A DNA stretch of 64,000 nt from a virus: the IMG/VR virus record IMGVR_UViG_3300022743_000002, positions 23,751-87,750 of that record. One strand, given 5' to 3'. The notes beneath the pieces are model-generated. The model was not told the origin of the DNA. It made no database searches and was given only the letters and a program-made list of their open reading frames with translations. Both the position numbers and the translations under genes were made by a program. Below are positions 16,671 through 24,351 of this stretch, piece by piece; the stretch's first letter is position 1; every line of letters begins with the position of its first letter.

Positions 16671-17039
16671 TTATCGGGCGCCAGTTACGCGCTTTTCACC
16701 GTCGTATTTTGCCTTTGCGTCCTTCAGCGGCTGCTGGCGCTTCTTTAGCTCCATGTGCGCATAGTGCACCTCGTCGATGTACTGTCCGCCCTTTTTGTCG
16801 TTGCCCATTGCGTAGGCGTGCTTGGCCGCCTCTTTGGCATCCTTGATCACGTAATGGAGCTGGTCTTCGCTGTAGGTCGCAAATTTGCCCTGGGTCCGGC
16901 TGTGCCAGTTTTCCTCGTCGCGCCAGTCTTTTTTTGGTTTGGCGGCCTGCCGCTTGTCGTCATGCGCACCCACAACGGAGCCGTCCTTGCGCGTGAACGT
17001 ATCAATGTGCGACTTGAAAAATAGGGCGAGTGCTTTCAT
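16671..17039 (-). CDS. 122-aa protein with KSH/DG-AH-DKR leader module
   Basis: Starts MKALALFFKSH followed by TFTRKDGSVVGAHDDKRQ, nearly the same as the internal module near residue 185 of the polyvalent protein (TYTRSDGTVVQAHEDKRQ). The remainder is Lys/His-rich and helical, with no recognised domain. It has its own late promoter 6 nt from the ATG and sits between terminase and the rdgC block. The shared leader suggests it is another member of the head-associated set. Confidence 0.8.
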   Translation of the reverse strand: MKALALFFKSHIDTFTRKDGSVVGAHDDKRQAAKPKKDWRDEENWHSRTQGKFATYSEDQLHYVIKDAKEAAKHAYAMGNDKKGGQYIDEVHYAHMELKKRQQPLKDAKAKYDGEKRVTGAR

Positions 17040-17045
17040 TCCCGC

Positions 17046-17060
17046 ATTTTGCGATCACGA
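17046..17060 (-). promoter_or_regulatory. late promoter box (copy 5)
   Basis: Minus-strand TCGTGATCGCAAAAT, with CAAAAT as -10 and six bases (GCGGGA) before the ATG at 17039. It overlaps the last codons of the large terminase gene. Confidence 0.72.
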
Positions 17061-19175
17061 CCTACGCGCCACAAAAAGCACGCAGCTGACGTCGCGCACG
17101 CCCACCTGAAGCTGGCGGTCCTCGCACATGCCGGTATCAGCATTGCGTGCCGTGCACCGCCCGCATACGCCATCCGGCAGGGTTTCCAGCATGGTTGTGA
17201 CCGCCGTCGGCAGTCCGTGCATGTTCATGCTGGCCGCTTTGTCTTTGAGCTCTTGCTGCGCGCTACCCCCGTCCGGAATAATGAAGGTCGCGGTTCCGTG
17301 CGACCGGGACCAGGCGACGTCGCAAAGCATGTTGGCATAGCTAAAGTGCGGGTCGATCCCGACCTTCTTCACGCTGCGCTTGTACTGGTTCGTCTCGTCG
17401 TCCTTCTCAGCCACCAACGCCGTTTTGGTGAAGTGGTGAAATGCCCGCGGCAACACCGCCATGGTCTGGGTCTTGCCCTTCTCGATCACGTCCTGCACCA
17501 GGCCTTGCGGATCCGGGAACAGGCACAGCTGGCCAGTCAGGCGCGCCATACTGACCTGCATGCACTTGTACTGGTCCATGCGCAGCGTGTAGCGGTCGCG
17601 CTCATTTTCATCGGTCCGGCGATCGCTTACGTCTAACCTGGGTGCGTCGCCCCACAGGACCATACCCTCCTTGACCTGACCGAAGCTGTCGCAAATAAAC
17701 ACCCGACCCTTGTGGCGATTTGCGAAGCGCTTGGCGTCGTTGTAGTTCGGGTTGATTTCGACAACGCACACCGCGACGCCAAAAGCGTCCATGAGCTCGT
17801 CGCAGCGTCCAAACGGGTCAGCGTCGTAGATTTCCTCTACGTGCACCACAGCCTGGCGCCCGTCCGGCAGTCGCTCCTTGATAACGGCGACGTTGAAGTT
17901 GCCCATTTGGTCGATACCCATGAAGCAACTGCGACCGCGGGTCTTCCACTGCACCCCGGCGGCCTTGCCGGCCTCCACGCACGCCGCCAAGTGCTCCAGG
18001 GTGACTGGCACCTGACTGGGGTCGACATAGGGCTTGCCGCGCTTGCGATTGAAAAAGTTCTTCATATCGCTGGCGGTCTGGTACGCCGTGATGATTTCAT
18101 CGGCGCTGATCGTTGGGCTCAGGTACTGCGGGAAGTGGATCGACCGGATCCGCAGCCGGCGCTCCTTGAGTGGCACGCCCACCTCGGGCCCGCGATCACG
18201 TTCCGGGTGCTCGGCTCGCCACTCGCCGGCCTGGGTGTCGTCAATCCAGTGACCGTTGGGGCAGACGTAGCGGTATATTTCCCGCTGCTTGTCCCACTTA
18301 ATGCAGTCCGGGAAATAGTCGTCCAGGGGCTTGCTGGTGCCGCACGTCGGGCATGTCGTGTGAAACTGGTGCTTGGTGCCCTTCTTGTACCAAAAGTCGA
18401 TATCGGCGTCGGGCCAGTTTGCGGTAGACCCCATGAGCATGAAGCGGACCGTGCTGGCGCTGACGCGCTCGTAGGTCTTCTCGATTTGCTCCAGCGTCAT
18501 CTCCTGCACCTCGTCGAAGCTCAGGACGTCCATGGGAATGGACTCCGTCGTCGCGCGGCCGCTGGTCCAGCTGAAGATGAAAAGCGCCTGGTCGATGCGG
18601 CGCCGGTTGACGTTGCCCTCGCCCTGCTTGCGGCCGCTGCCGTCTGGTGCGTCCTGGGTCATGAGCTCGTGCACGCTGGGCACGCTGCGCACGATCGGCA
18701 TGAAGCGCTCGCTCGATTTCAGGCCGGCCAGATTCATGTCGGGCAGGAACATGCCGACGATGCAGGGACCGAACTTTATGCCGAGGTAGATCGTCGCCAG
18801 CATCTCCATGACGGTGAAGCCAACCTGGGCGCACTTCATGAGCACCAGGACGTACCGGTAGGCTTCCTCGCGCGTGCTTGGTATCTGGTCGTAGATCCAC
18901 GCCATAGCCGGGCGGTCGTCGAGGGTGAAGCGCTTGCCGTCCACCTTGAGGCCGTCGCTGCCGTCGGGCTTTGTGCCGCGGCCCAAGTGCTCGCACCACT
19001 CGCGGAATGACTGGCCGTCCGGGATGACTTCCTTTTCGTTGATGCGAAACCCGGTCTTGGCTTCCAGCTGGGCAATCGCTTGCGCCAGCCCACCATTGAA
19101 GTCGGGCATGCGGCGACGGTTGCCGCTCCCGGCGCCGGTAGGCTTGTAGGCGCGGCCGTTAGCTGCGAAGGCCAT
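17055..19175 (-). CDS. terminase large subunit, lambda GpA-like
   Basis: 706 residues. N-terminal ATPase: KCAQVGFT (114-121, a GpA-type deviant Walker A) and VLSFDEVQEM (Walker B, D221-E222). A zinc-ribbon-like insert follows (CPTCG ... CPNGH, about 275-315). The nuclease part begins around CFMGIDQMGNF (about 430), with a DxxD-like metal site further on. The role is DNA cutting and packaging into the procapsid. It follows the small subunit with a 3-base gap. Confidence 0.93.
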   Translation of the reverse strand: MAFAANGRAYKPTGAGSGNRRRMPDFNGGLAQAIAQLEAKTGFRINEKEVIPDGQSFREWCEHLGRGTKPDGSDGLKVDGKRFTLDDRPAMAWIYDQIPSTREEAYRYVLVLMKCAQVGFTVMEMLATIYLGIKFGPCIVGMFLPDMNLAGLKSSERFMPIVRSVPSVHELMTQDAPDGSGRKQGEGNVNRRRIDQALFIFSWTSGRATTESIPMDVLSFDEVQEMTLEQIEKTYERVSASTVRFMLMGSTANWPDADIDFWYKKGTKHQFHTTCPTCGTSKPLDDYFPDCIKWDKQREIYRYVCPNGHWIDDTQAGEWRAEHPERDRGPEVGVPLKERRLRIRSIHFPQYLSPTISADEIITAYQTASDMKNFFNRKRGKPYVDPSQVPVTLEHLAACVEAGKAAGVQWKTRGRSCFMGIDQMGNFNVAVIKERLPDGRQAVVHVEEIYDADPFGRCDELMDAFGVAVCVVEINPNYNDAKRFANRHKGRVFICDSFGQVKEGMVLWGDAPRLDVSDRRTDENERDRYTLRMDQYKCMQVSMARLTGQLCLFPDPQGLVQDVIEKGKTQTMAVLPRAFHHFTKTALVAEKDDETNQYKRSVKKVGIDPHFSYANMLCDVAWSRSHGTATFIIPDGGSAQQELKDKAASMNMHGLPTAVTTMLETLPDGVCGRCTARNADTGMCEDRQLQVGVRDVSCVLFVARRS

Positions 19176-19178
19176 GCG

Positions 19179-19856
19179 TTAGAGCCTCATGGACATGGTC
19201 ATGCCGGTGCGACTGTTGAGCTCAGCCAGGCGCGTCATGATGCGCCGCTGGCACTCCGGCGACTCCTGGCCAATCTCCTCGATGATGGTCTCGTAGAAGT
19301 TTTGCATGGTGCGCAGGTCCCACACCTCCTGAACAGCCTTGATGGCGGTCTCCAGCAGGTCGGCGCGCCGCACGATCGACTTGTCGAAGGCGGCCGGGTT
19401 TTTGATCCGCTCGCCAGTGATCACGCCGTCGCTGTCCGTCACCTGGGTAATAGCGAAGGCTCGCAGCATACTTGCGTCGCGGTACAGGCTGTGAATTTCG
19501 GCCACAAAGTCCAGCGTTGCCAAGCCGGTCTCTCCGTTTTTGGCAATGTAGGCCGGACTGGGTGCCGCCGGCAGGTGTTTGGTAATGCTCTCGGTGCCGT
19601 TCTCCTCGGACTCCAGCGCGCGATCGTCCTTGCGGATTTTCTTGACCTTTTGCACCAGCTTCGCCTTGGCGTTGATCAGCTGTGGCTTGGGTACGTCGGC
19701 GGCTTTGGCCTCACGGATTAGGCGCCACTTGGTGGCAATGCCAATCTCCGGATGCGTTTCCAGGATCGGCGTCCAATTGGTGGATCCGACGGTAGCCAGG
19801 TGCCTTGCCACGGCTTCCGTGAACGATGCTTTGATGCGGGGGTCGAGTGCAGCCAT
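19179..19856 (-). CDS. terminase small subunit (by position)
   Basis: 225 residues. The N-terminal ~55 residues could be a helix-turn-helix (GIATKWRLIREAKAA); the rest is helical with a polar linker. I recognise no specific family, but it directly precedes the large terminase and leads the packaging unit. Start ATG is 6 nt from a late promoter -10 and has no ribosome site. Confidence 0.7.
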   Translation of the reverse strand: MAALDPRIKASFTEAVARHLATVGSTNWTPILETHPEIGIATKWRLIREAKAADVPKPQLINAKAKLVQKVKKIRKDDRALESEENGTESITKHLPAAPSPAYIAKNGETGLATLDFVAEIHSLYRDASMLRAFAITQVTDSDGVITGERIKNPAAFDKSIVRRADLLETAIKAVQEVWDLRTMQNFYETIIEEIGQESPECQRRIMTRLAELNSRTGMTMSMRL

Positions 19857-19862
19857 GATCGA

Positions 19863-19877
19863 ATGATAGCGTCACGA
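19863..19877 (-). promoter_or_regulatory. late promoter box (copy 6)
   Basis: Minus-strand TCGTGACGCTATCAT, with TATCAT (closest to the sigma70 consensus) as -10 and six bases (TCGATC) before the small-terminase ATG. Confidence 0.75.
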
Positions 19878-19925
19878 TGATAGTGTGATAGCGCGCCACG
19901 CGATCCAGACTAACCGACGCGAGCC

Positions 19926-19943
19926 GCGCCCGAGCCGCGCCCG
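19926..19943. repeat. GCGCCCG pair repeat (terminase copy)
   Basis: GCGCCCGAGCCGCGCCCG differs at two positions from the 18-mer found at 23406-23423 and 43469-43486. It lies between the small terminase promoter and a terminator. Confidence 0.5.
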
Positions 19944-19950
19944 ACAGGGC

Positions 19951-19984
19951 AAAAAAATACCCGCAACCCAATGTGGGCGCGGGT
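19951..19984 (-). terminator. rho-independent terminator of the accessory operon
   Basis: Minus-strand stem ACCCGC/GCGGGT extended by CCCA/TGGG with internal mismatches, followed by ATTTTTTT. It ends the 22790-to-20013 unit ahead of the terminase promoter. Confidence 0.8.
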
Positions 19985-20012
19985 CTCAGGCCGGGAGGAA
20001 ACAGCTTACAGA

Positions 20013-20222
20013 TCAGTTTTCACGCGCCAGGCGCCACCTACGCCAGACCCAGCTCACGCCGTTGATGGCGAAGTCCAAAGCAATGATGGTGGCGATGGCC
20101 GCGGAAATGATGACAGGACTCAGCACCAGGAACCTGAAGACAGATCCGCCGACGATCAACACATAAGCAAACGCCGACAGCCAGATAGTTGCAGCATACA
20201 GCCCGGCAATCAATACGTGCAT
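20013..20222 (-). CDS. small membrane protein (69 aa)
   Basis: With the start at 20222 (GGGAG ribosome site) the protein has two hydrophobic segments, about residues 3-22 and 27-50, ending in a basic WRRWRLAREN tail. No family recognised; could be a holin-like or accessory membrane protein. Last gene before the terminator. Confidence 0.65.
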   Translation of the reverse strand: MHVLIAGLYAATIWLSAFAYVLIVGGSVFRFLVLSPVIISAAIATIIALDFAINGVSWVWRRWRLAREN

Positions 20223-20307
20223 GAAGTTCTCCCGGTCAAATCCAACCGGGTCAAAGTACACGCGGCGCCAGGGATGCGCGCCATGGCAAGGCGTGAATTG
20301 CGGTGAA

Positions 20308-20559
20308 CTACTCAGAACAACCCTGATCCGAGTAGCAGGACGACCGTAGCATCATGGGGCGATTCAGAGCCGGAACGTCTTGGTATCGGGGTTTCGTCAA
20401 AACATTGGAAAGCTCACGCTGCGCCGGATCGGTCACCGGCGGCGTTTGGTTGTACTCAGGGTACATGGTGACGGTCTCCCGAACATCCCCCTTTGTGGCA
20501 ACGTATGGGATAGCGAACGCCAGGGCAGCGGCGGCTACAAGAATTTCGGTTTTGGTCAT
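20308..20559 (-). CDS. secreted or membrane-anchored hypothetical protein (83 aa)
   Basis: N-terminal hydrophobic stretch (ILVAAAALAFAIPYVA) after MTKTE, then a polar Pro-rich body with two Cys near the C terminus (SSCYSDQGCSE). Looks periplasmic or anchored. Its start overlaps the upstream stop. Confidence 0.6.
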   Translation of the reverse strand: MTKTEILVAAAALAFAIPYVATKGDVRETVTMYPEYNQTPPVTDPAQRELSNVLTKPRYQDVPALNRPMMLRSSCYSDQGCSE

Positions 20560-20996
20560 GGAACCCCCACCATTTTGTTGATTGTCACGGCGGCGTGAAC
20601 GATGGCGTTGACGCTAGCGGACTCAATAATCGAGGTCGCACGCTGGGACGCTGCGCCGAACGCCCGGGCGTCGGCAATACTAACCCGGGATCCGGCCGCC
20701 TTGCATTGCTCGGCCGCGCTTATGGCACCGCGAATGATGCGCAGGTCAGGCGAGTCGGACCGCATCGTGTCGTACACGTGAGCGAATCCGGCGATTGCCA
20801 GCATGGTGACAATGCCGTCAATCACACCGGTGTCCGCCTCGCCTATCTCCATCCACGCGCGCGTCTGGTCGACCATTAGGGCATTGAGCCACTTCTTGCG
20901 GGTTACCTCAGCGGCTTCATTGATGCGGGCCTGGGCGCGATCGTTGTCGCTTGGCGCATGCGTTGAACCACGACGAAGGAACGCGAGCAGATTCAT
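20556..20996 (-). CDS. hypothetical helical protein (146 aa)
   Basis: Start set at 20996 because GGAGG lies 8 bases upstream. The frame is open further upstream but that part is antisense-like to the previous gene. Mostly alpha-helical with Ala-rich stretches; no domain recognised. Confidence 0.65.
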   Translation of the reverse strand: MNLLAFLRRGSTHAPSDNDRAQARINEAAEVTRKKWLNALMVDQTRAWMEIGEADTGVIDGIVTMLAIAGFAHVYDTMRSDSPDLRIIRGAISAAEQCKAAGSRVSIADARAFGAASQRATSIIESASVNAIVHAAVTINKMVGVP

Positions 20997-21175
20997 TGCG
21001 CTCCCTCCGCTGGGCAGCCAGGGCGATCGTCCATGCAGGTGCGCGGCGGTACGCCTCGAACCGTGATGCCGCATGTCGGGCAGGTCCAGCACGTGACGAT
21101 CAGCGGCTCACCAGCTGGCAGGACCTTGGCCAAGAGCTCGGGCTCCTGGGCTTGGGGGCGGTCGGGGTCGATCAT
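20993..21175 (-). CDS. zinc-ribbon-like small protein (60 aa)
   Basis: CWTCPTCGITVRG gives a CxxCxxC arrangement, with further Cys in CMDDRPGC. Start at 21175 overlaps the previous stop, and its stop overlaps the next start. Probably a structural zinc site; partner unknown. Confidence 0.65.
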   Translation of the reverse strand: MIDPDRPQAQEPELLAKVLPAGEPLIVTCWTCPTCGITVRGVPPRTCMDDRPGCPAEGAQ

Positions 21176-21483
21176 GGGGTGATGGGGGTCATGGCTGCGA
21201 GAGCGGGGTGAACGTCTGCAGTCTTGGCGGCCTGGCCAATCTGGTATGGCGTCCACTCAGCGTATGGTGCGAACGGCTTATAGCCCTCGTCACCCTGCAG
21301 CAGCGTGATATTGCTCAGGCTGATCTGCTTGCCGATGTGGTCGACGATAGATAGGTTGACGCAGTGGTCATTGTGGACATAGGCGATGGTCGCCGCCATG
21401 GGCTGGGTGTCGTCGTCGCTATAAACACCTTTGTAGCCGTTGGACCAGAACCACACCACGCGCCCGACTGTTGGTTTGATCAT
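21172..21483 (-). CDS. conserved phage hypothetical protein (103 aa)
   Basis: Beta-rich N terminus (TVGRVVWFWSNGYKG), then a hydrophobic ITLLQGDEGY segment and an Ala/Pro tail. The pattern is typical of small uncharacterised phage proteins. Start at 21483 overlaps the stop of the Gp49-like gene (TGATG). Confidence 0.65.
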   Translation of the reverse strand: MIKPTVGRVVWFWSNGYKGVYSDDDTQPMAATIAYVHNDHCVNLSIVDHIGKQISLSNITLLQGDEGYKPFAPYAEWTPYQIGQAAKTADVHPALAAMTPITP

Positions 21484-22121
21484 GCTGCACCGCCTTCCTT
21501 CGCCAGGCGCTCGCGCAGCGCGTAGCCCATCAGCGGCCAGACCTTTTGCACGGCATTGGCGCGCGCGATTTTGCGGCCCAGCTCGGCATCGAAGTTCTCG
21601 GGGCTGGCGCAGGCCGACTCGCCGGTGACGGTGAAGCCGTTGCGCAGTACCAGGACGCAAAAAGTCAACAGAGAGAGCGGGTGATCGACTTCGCGGATTG
21701 GGTTGTAACTGATGCAGTCAACACCGTTTTGGGCGGTGAAGTAGTATTCACTGGCGATGTTCGCCTCAATATCCGCAGGCGTCACACGCGGCGCCGTCAG
21801 GCCCTTGGCTTTGATTTCGGCTTCGATGGGGTCTGCACTCAGATGCTCAGTCTGTGCGTCTGGCTTTGTTTCCACTGGGGCGGACGTGTCAGCGACGGTC
21901 GTCGGGCGCGTATCGGGCGCGGTGCCACCCAGCACGTGCTCCAGCATGGCGCGAGCTTGGACGGCATTTAGCAGATTGGTGCCGATTGGCACGGCGTTGT
22001 TTTTCGCAGCGCTGATACGGTCGAACGTGATGTAGCAGTCAGGCGCGAAGTCCGCCGGCAGATTCCAACTCAAAAAGCGGGACACCATGTCGTCGGTGAC
22101 GACGGTGGCGGGGTTGGTCAT
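21480..22121 (-). CDS. N4 Gp49 / Sf6 Gp66 family protein
   Basis: 213 residues. The C-terminal ~100 residues match the family (YYFTAQNGVDCI, FTVTGESACASPENFD, AVQKVWPLMGYALRERLA). The N-terminal ~55 residues (MVSRFLSWNLPADFAPD) are a common phage module. Function of the family is not established. Expression is coupled to two micro-ORFs upstream. Confidence 0.85.
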   Translation of the reverse strand: MTNPATVVTDDMVSRFLSWNLPADFAPDCYITFDRISAAKNNAVPIGTNLLNAVQARAMLEHVLGGTAPDTRPTTVADTSAPVETKPDAQTEHLSADPIEAEIKAKGLTAPRVTPADIEANIASEYYFTAQNGVDCISYNPIREVDHPLSLLTFCVLVLRNGFTVTGESACASPENFDAELGRKIARANAVQKVWPLMGYALRERLAKEGGAA

Positions 22122-22186
22122 AGGGTCTCCAGTAGTCGCCGGGATCCGCCCGGCTCGGTTTCTGAATTGTACTCTTTTTTGATCAT
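22118..22186 (-). CDS. possible micro-ORF (22 aa)
   Basis: Reads MIKKEYNSETEPGG and continues to a stop that overlaps the Gp49-like start (ATGA). Its start overlaps the stop of the preceding 27-codon ORF. Two exact 4-base overlaps suggest translational coupling rather than chance. No homologue recognised. Confidence 0.4.
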   Translation of the reverse strand: MIKKEYNSETEPGGSRRLLETL

Positions 22187-22266
22187 TCCGAATCGTCGGG
22201 CAGTTCGGGCCAGCTGGCGCGCCACATCACGGCACAAAACATCCACAGGGCGAGCGGTGGCCACAT
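22183..22266 (-). CDS. possible micro-ORF (27 aa), membrane-like
   Basis: Starts in the TAATG overlap with the metallopeptidase stop. The first 18 residues are hydrophobic with four Trp in the peptide as a whole (MWPPLALWMFCAVMW), then an acidic tail. It could be a single-span membrane peptide. Confidence 0.4.
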   Translation of the reverse strand: MWPPLALWMFCAVMWRASWPELPDDSE

Positions 22267-22790
22267 TAGGCGGCCCTCCCGGCAGCAAGGAATGAGGCGA
22301 TGGTGTTGTCCCATGCGCCGTAGCGCTGCACCTCGGCATTGAACGCGGCGACGTCGTGCTCCACCAGGCGCCATACCGGGTAGCCGTCCTTGTCGAACTT
22401 CATCGCCCCGTACTCGTCGGTGGCTTGCCGGACGTGACAGAGCTCGTGATAGACCAGCGCCTCGCGCTCGATCGCCGACGCTTCCGCCCACCATGTCGCA
22501 TCGATTACGATGACGTAGTCAGGCAGCCCGCGGAGTAGCCGCGTCAGCATCATCGCGAACAGGTCTTTGAACGCTCCCTGGCACATGGTCTTGACGGCGT
22601 GCACGGATCCAAGCTCGACCTTGCCACCCTTCTCTTTGGGTGTCGCCCGCATGAGGTAGCCAAAGCGCACCTCATGCTCTGCAAGCGGGAAATGCTCGGG
22701 CAGCCGCATCAGGCGCTCGGCAATGGTCGCCGGGTGCGTAGCCTCGTCTGGCAGCATGAATGGGTCGAATTCGTCGTTGGTGTCGTTCAT
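22266..22790 (-). CDS. phage putative metallopeptidase
   Basis: 174 residues. The zinc-peptidase signature HELCH lies in REALVYHELCHVRQA near residue 118, preceded by YVIVIDATWW. This fits the phage metallopeptidase family of unknown substrate. Starts 6 nt from a late promoter variant, so it is probably expressed late; a role in virion protein processing would fit but is not shown. Confidence 0.85.
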   Translation of the reverse strand: MNDTNDEFDPFMLPDEATHPATIAERLMRLPEHFPLAEHEVRFGYLMRATPKEKGGKVELGSVHAVKTMCQGAFKDLFAMMLTRLLRGLPDYVIVIDATWWAEASAIEREALVYHELCHVRQATDEYGAMKFDKDGYPVWRLVEHDVAAFNAEVQRYGAWDNTIASFLAAGRAA

Positions 22791-22796
22791 GGCTGT

Positions 22797-22811
22797 AGTG
22801 TGGTGTCACGC
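22797..22811 (-). promoter_or_regulatory. late promoter box (copy 7, variant)
   Basis: Minus-strand GCGTGACACCACACT: first base G instead of T, CACACT as -10, six bases (ACAGCC) before the metallopeptidase ATG. Confidence 0.6.
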
Positions 22812-23198
22812 CGCCCCAAACAGAGCAGCCGTCAGCGGGTCTCGCCTGGGCGCCTTATCTCGCCAGTAGGCCGCGCGCCGCCTCGCCAGGACGTCGTCCC
22901 AGTCGCCATTTTTTCGGCGCGTCTCGCGGCTTCGTCGGTCTCGATCCTTTTGTGTGGACCGCTTGAGCCGGCACCGGACGTCGGCACCGGGCCCCGGGTG
23001 ATAGATGGCTACGGAAATGCCGGGGCACTTCTCCGAGCGCTTCCAGTCTCCGATGTGGGCTTGCCGGTTGTCGCGCAGATACGCCAGCCAGCGGGTGACG
23101 GCCGCAAGGCTAACACCAGTGGCTGCGTGGATTTCGGCATGCGTGCCTGGCAGCGCCGCCAGCACAGCCTCACGGGCGGGGCTTTTGCGTTGCTTCAT
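22806..23198 (-). CDS. HTH DNA-binding protein (130 aa)
   Basis: Residues 8-55 form a winged-helix-type unit (LPGTHAEIHAATGVSLAAVTRWLAYL). The C-terminal half is very Arg-rich (KDRDRRSRETRRK), suited to nucleic acid binding. Start overlaps the previous stop (ATGA). Might regulate the adjacent early/late boundary. Confidence 0.72.
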   Translation of the reverse strand: MKQRKSPAREAVLAALPGTHAEIHAATGVSLAAVTRWLAYLRDNRQAHIGDWKRSEKCPGISVAIYHPGPGADVRCRLKRSTQKDRDRRSRETRRKNGDWDDVLARRRAAYWRDKAPRRDPLTAALFGAA

Positions 23199-23389
23199 GT
23201 GAACAGATCAATGGTCAAATGGTCCCGCGTCACAGCTTCAGCCGCCAGGCTCCTTGGCGCCAGCAGGCCGGCCTTGAGAGCGCACACCGGCCCGACCGGG
23301 TAGCCACCCTGCAGCGCAGCAGCTTTCAGCATAGGGCGATGGCACAAGGCGCAAACCATACGGACGCGCGGATAAGGTTTTTTGGTCAT
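23195..23389 (-). CDS. small zinc-knuckle-like protein (64 aa)
   Basis: CALCHRPM gives one CxxC(H); a second Cys lies in GPVCALKAG. Resembles small phage zinc-binding proteins. Coupled to the HTH gene downstream. Confidence 0.65.
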   Translation of the reverse strand: MTKKPYPRVRMVCALCHRPMLKAAALQGGYPVGPVCALKAGLLAPRSLAAEAVTRDHLTIDLFT

Positions 23390-23405
23390 TTTCGATTACT
23401 TTGCA

Positions 23406-23423
23406 GCGCCCGACCTGCGCCCG
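23406..23423. repeat. GCGCCCG pair repeat (identical to attP copy)
   Basis: GCGCCCGACCTGCGCCCG is identical over 18 bases to 43469-43486 at attP. It sits in the ~100-base gap between two small zinc-protein genes. Confidence 0.6.
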
Positions 23424-23493
23424 AAAAGCGGAGCCAAACGGCTGAAAGCTAGTATCCATGCGGGTTTTCTGGGTTTCATAAACAGCTTGCGAG

Positions 23494-23784
23494 TCAGTTA
23501 TGCGTCGGCGCGCTTACCTGGACAGCGGTAACCCGTGCCGGGAATTCAGGCGTCGGACTGTCCTCGCGCTGGCAGCGTATGCCGGCGTCGACGCCAGTCT
23601 TGAGTTTGATGCCGCAGCAGCACACCGCGGCCTCGCTGGATCCTTGCGCCTCGGCTTCACACCCAGAGCAGCGGTACGTCCGCCGCCGATCGAAGGCCTC
23701 GTGCATCAGCACGCGCGAAAAGCACACTCTGCAAATGTGGTCAGTGATGACCCAGCCCTGCACCGGCTCGCGCATTGACTTCAC
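23494..23784 (-). CDS. multi-Cys zinc-binding protein (96 aa)
   Basis: GTG start in a GTGA overlap with the upstream gene; an ATG at 23775 is an alternative. Cys pairs ICRVC and YRCSGC frame a likely zinc ribbon, and a CCCG cluster follows. Size and pattern recall small phage transcription factors of the Ogr/Delta sort, but the exact spacing differs. Confidence 0.68.
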   Translation of the reverse strand: MKSMREPVQGWVITDHICRVCFSRVLMHEAFDRRRTYRCSGCEAEAQGSSEAAVCCCGIKLKTGVDAGIRCQREDSPTPEFPARVTAVQVSAPTHN

Positions 23785-24305
23785 CACAGCCGCGCCTGCC
23801 TGATTGCCGCCGGCGGCGTTGAGTTGAACGCGAACACCACGGACTGTTTGGAGTCGCGCAGCACGGCCACCACCAACTCATCGGTGTCCACGCTGTGCCG
23901 CAGCTTGAGCGTGCACAGCTCGGAGCCATGCCGGTACCGGATCCGCCTGGCATCTAGCGCGCACAGCTTGACGGGCGCCGTGCCCTTGGCATTGCGGCCC
24001 TTGACCAGCTCATATTCGCGATTTTTGCACGACACACACACCATGCCGCCAATCAGCCGGCCAGCAGAGCGGTGGCACCTGGCGCACGTCAGCGTGCCCT
24101 TGAGCGGCGACATTGAGGCCGCAACCTCACCAGCATGGACGGCGCCAATCGGGCACAGCCTGCAGTTGGAGTGACTCCCGTCGTTGAGCTCATCGGCGCG
24201 CCGCCACGAATCCCGGCATGCCGCAGTGGACAGCGTCGCCCGCATGCGTTCACAGCGGAAATACAGCTTCCCAGGTACGTTTTCGTAGGTGAAATAATCA
24301 ACCAT
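23781..24305 (-). CDS. Cys-rich phage protein with two zinc-ribbon-like sites (174 aa)
   Basis: Start at 24305 chosen for GGGG 6 bases upstream; an in-frame ATG at 24317 lacks a ribosome site. CRLCPIG (about 53) and CARCHRSAG ... CVSCKNRE (about 75-100) look like treble-clef or zinc-ribbon motifs. The N-terminal YFRCERMRATLS with AACRDSW adds two further Cys. Conserved in beta/gammaproteobacterial phages as far as I can judge; function unknown. Confidence 0.7.
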   Translation of the reverse strand: MVDYFTYENVPGKLYFRCERMRATLSTAACRDSWRRADELNDGSHSNCRLCPIGAVHAGEVAASMSPLKGTLTCARCHRSAGRLIGGMVCVSCKNREYELVKGRNAKGTAPVKLCALDARRIRYRHGSELCTLKLRHSVDTDELVVAVLRDSKQSVVFAFNSTPPAAIRQARLW

Positions 24306-24351
24306 GCGCGGCCCCATTTAATCGTATTTGTGCAATTCTACACCTTGAATT

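Noticed and set aside
17712-19010. Long plus-strand ORF of 432 codons
   Set aside because: It is antisense to the large terminase, His/Val/Ala-biased as expected for a shadow frame, and has no ribosome site. The same holds for 2267-3097 opposite the methyltransferase-helicase.
19863-20012. cos site beside the small terminase
   Set aside because: GC-rich repeats and a terminator are present, but nothing marks a staggered cut site; read-end mapping would be needed.
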